DNA of 12,272 nucleotides, from the NCBI GenBank assembly GCA_964397565.1, contig CAYNJC010000065.1, positions 1 to 12,272 of the forward strand, in the 5' to 3' direction. Both the position numbers and the translations under genes were made by a program. The stretch is from JAPLST01 sp964397565. GTDB taxonomy: Bacteria > Auribacterota > UBA3054 > JAPLST01. Below are positions 12,041 through 12,272 of this stretch, one piece after another (position 1 is the stretch's first letter; the number at the start of each line of letters is the position of its first letter). Below the pieces are notes generated by a model. That model was not told the DNA's origin and did not search any database. It saw only the letters and a program-made list of their open reading frames with translations.

Positions 12041-12272
12041 TTAACTGAATATGGCACGTTGCGCGCGCTGGGCCAGCGTGTCGCTCATGTGCCTGTGTAC
12101 AGCGTTGAGTTCGTCGAGAGTCATGGATGCCGCGGGTTTTGGAAAGCGCTGTTTCAGGGCCACCTTATCGTCGCGGCTCAAGTCCTTGAACATCACCGCG
12201 AGCGTGTCAATCAGCATTTCGCGTTGACCGTCGTCGGCATCTTGGGCTGTTTGCGCGGAAGGTGGCGCGGGC
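12041..12272 (-). CDS. Hypothetical protein, C-terminal part (5' end outside window)
   Basis: The frame is open from the right edge to a TAA at 12041-12043, giving 76 codons. The visible part begins with an Ala/Pro/Gln/Asp-rich segment (APPSAQTAQDADDGQREM), likely a linker, then a helical domain (LIDTLAVMFKDLSRDDKVAL) and a further helix ending ...TLAQRAQRAIFS. Family not recognised. It ends 24 bp before the SSB-tail gene's start and is probably part of the same operon. A small helical C-terminal domain after a flexible linker may be a protein-interaction module. Confidence 0.6.
   Translation of the reverse strand, partial: PAPPSAQTAQDADDGQREMLIDTLAVMFKDLSRDDKVALKQRFPKPAASMTLDELNAVHRHMSDTLAQRAQRAIFS

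Noticed and set aside
1..12272. CRISPR array, tRNA genes, insertion sequence ends or attachment sites
   Set aside because: No regularly spaced repeats of CRISPR length, no recognisable tRNA cloverleaf, no transposase or integrase gene and no long terminal inverted repeats were seen by eye on either strand.

Overview
This window looks like the early or replication-recombination region of a tailed double-stranded DNA bacteriophage or prophage, probably of a Gram-negative host. Every gene I accept lies on the minus strand, so transcription runs from position 12272 towards 1. The genes are packed almost without gaps. Ten of the junctions are 4-bp ATGA or GTGA stop/start overlaps, as in a long translationally coupled phage operon. 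A run of ten Ns (7730-7739) marks a scaffold join, which suggests a draft or metagenomic assembly. No integrase, repressor, structural, tRNA or CRISPR element is visible, so lytic and temperate lifestyles cannot be told apart.

In transcription order, the right part (12272 to about 6570) is a DNA recombination and repair block. It holds a partial gene of unknown role, a small protein with an SSB-type acidic tail (DDIPF), a 655-residue RecF/Rad50-like ATPase with a CxxC hook-like motif, two small unknown proteins, a UvrD/PcrA-type superfamily 1 helicase interrupted by the N gap, another small unknown protein, and a VRR-NUC nuclease.

The centre (6570 to 5091) is the replication initiation block: a phage replisome-organiser-like protein followed by a DnaC-like helicase loader. 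Inside the organiser gene lies what I consider the best find of the window. Four copies of GCGTGACA or a one-base variant are spaced exactly 11 bp apart, with partial copies beyond. They sit next to a GA-rich hexanucleotide repeat, a perfect 10-bp inverted repeat and a G/C-run hairpin. This layout resembles the lambda origin inside gene O and is a candidate phage replication origin.

The left part (5094 to 1) is accessory and modification genes: a C5-cytosine DNA methyltransferase with an unusual fourfold repeat in its target-recognition region, a small conserved phage protein, an exported lysozyme-like protein, a cREC-type receiver-like protein, a Pol X-like nucleotidyltransferase, several small zinc-finger-like or unknown proteins, and the N-terminal part of a ParB-domain protein that runs off the left edge.

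Base composition is mosaic. Most genes are GC-rich, with sampled stretches near 65% G+C. The Cys-rich gene at 1684-2046 and the ParB-domain gene at 1-537 are near 40% in sampled stretches, which suggests separately acquired cargo. Functions are assigned by motif recognition alone; no database search was possible.
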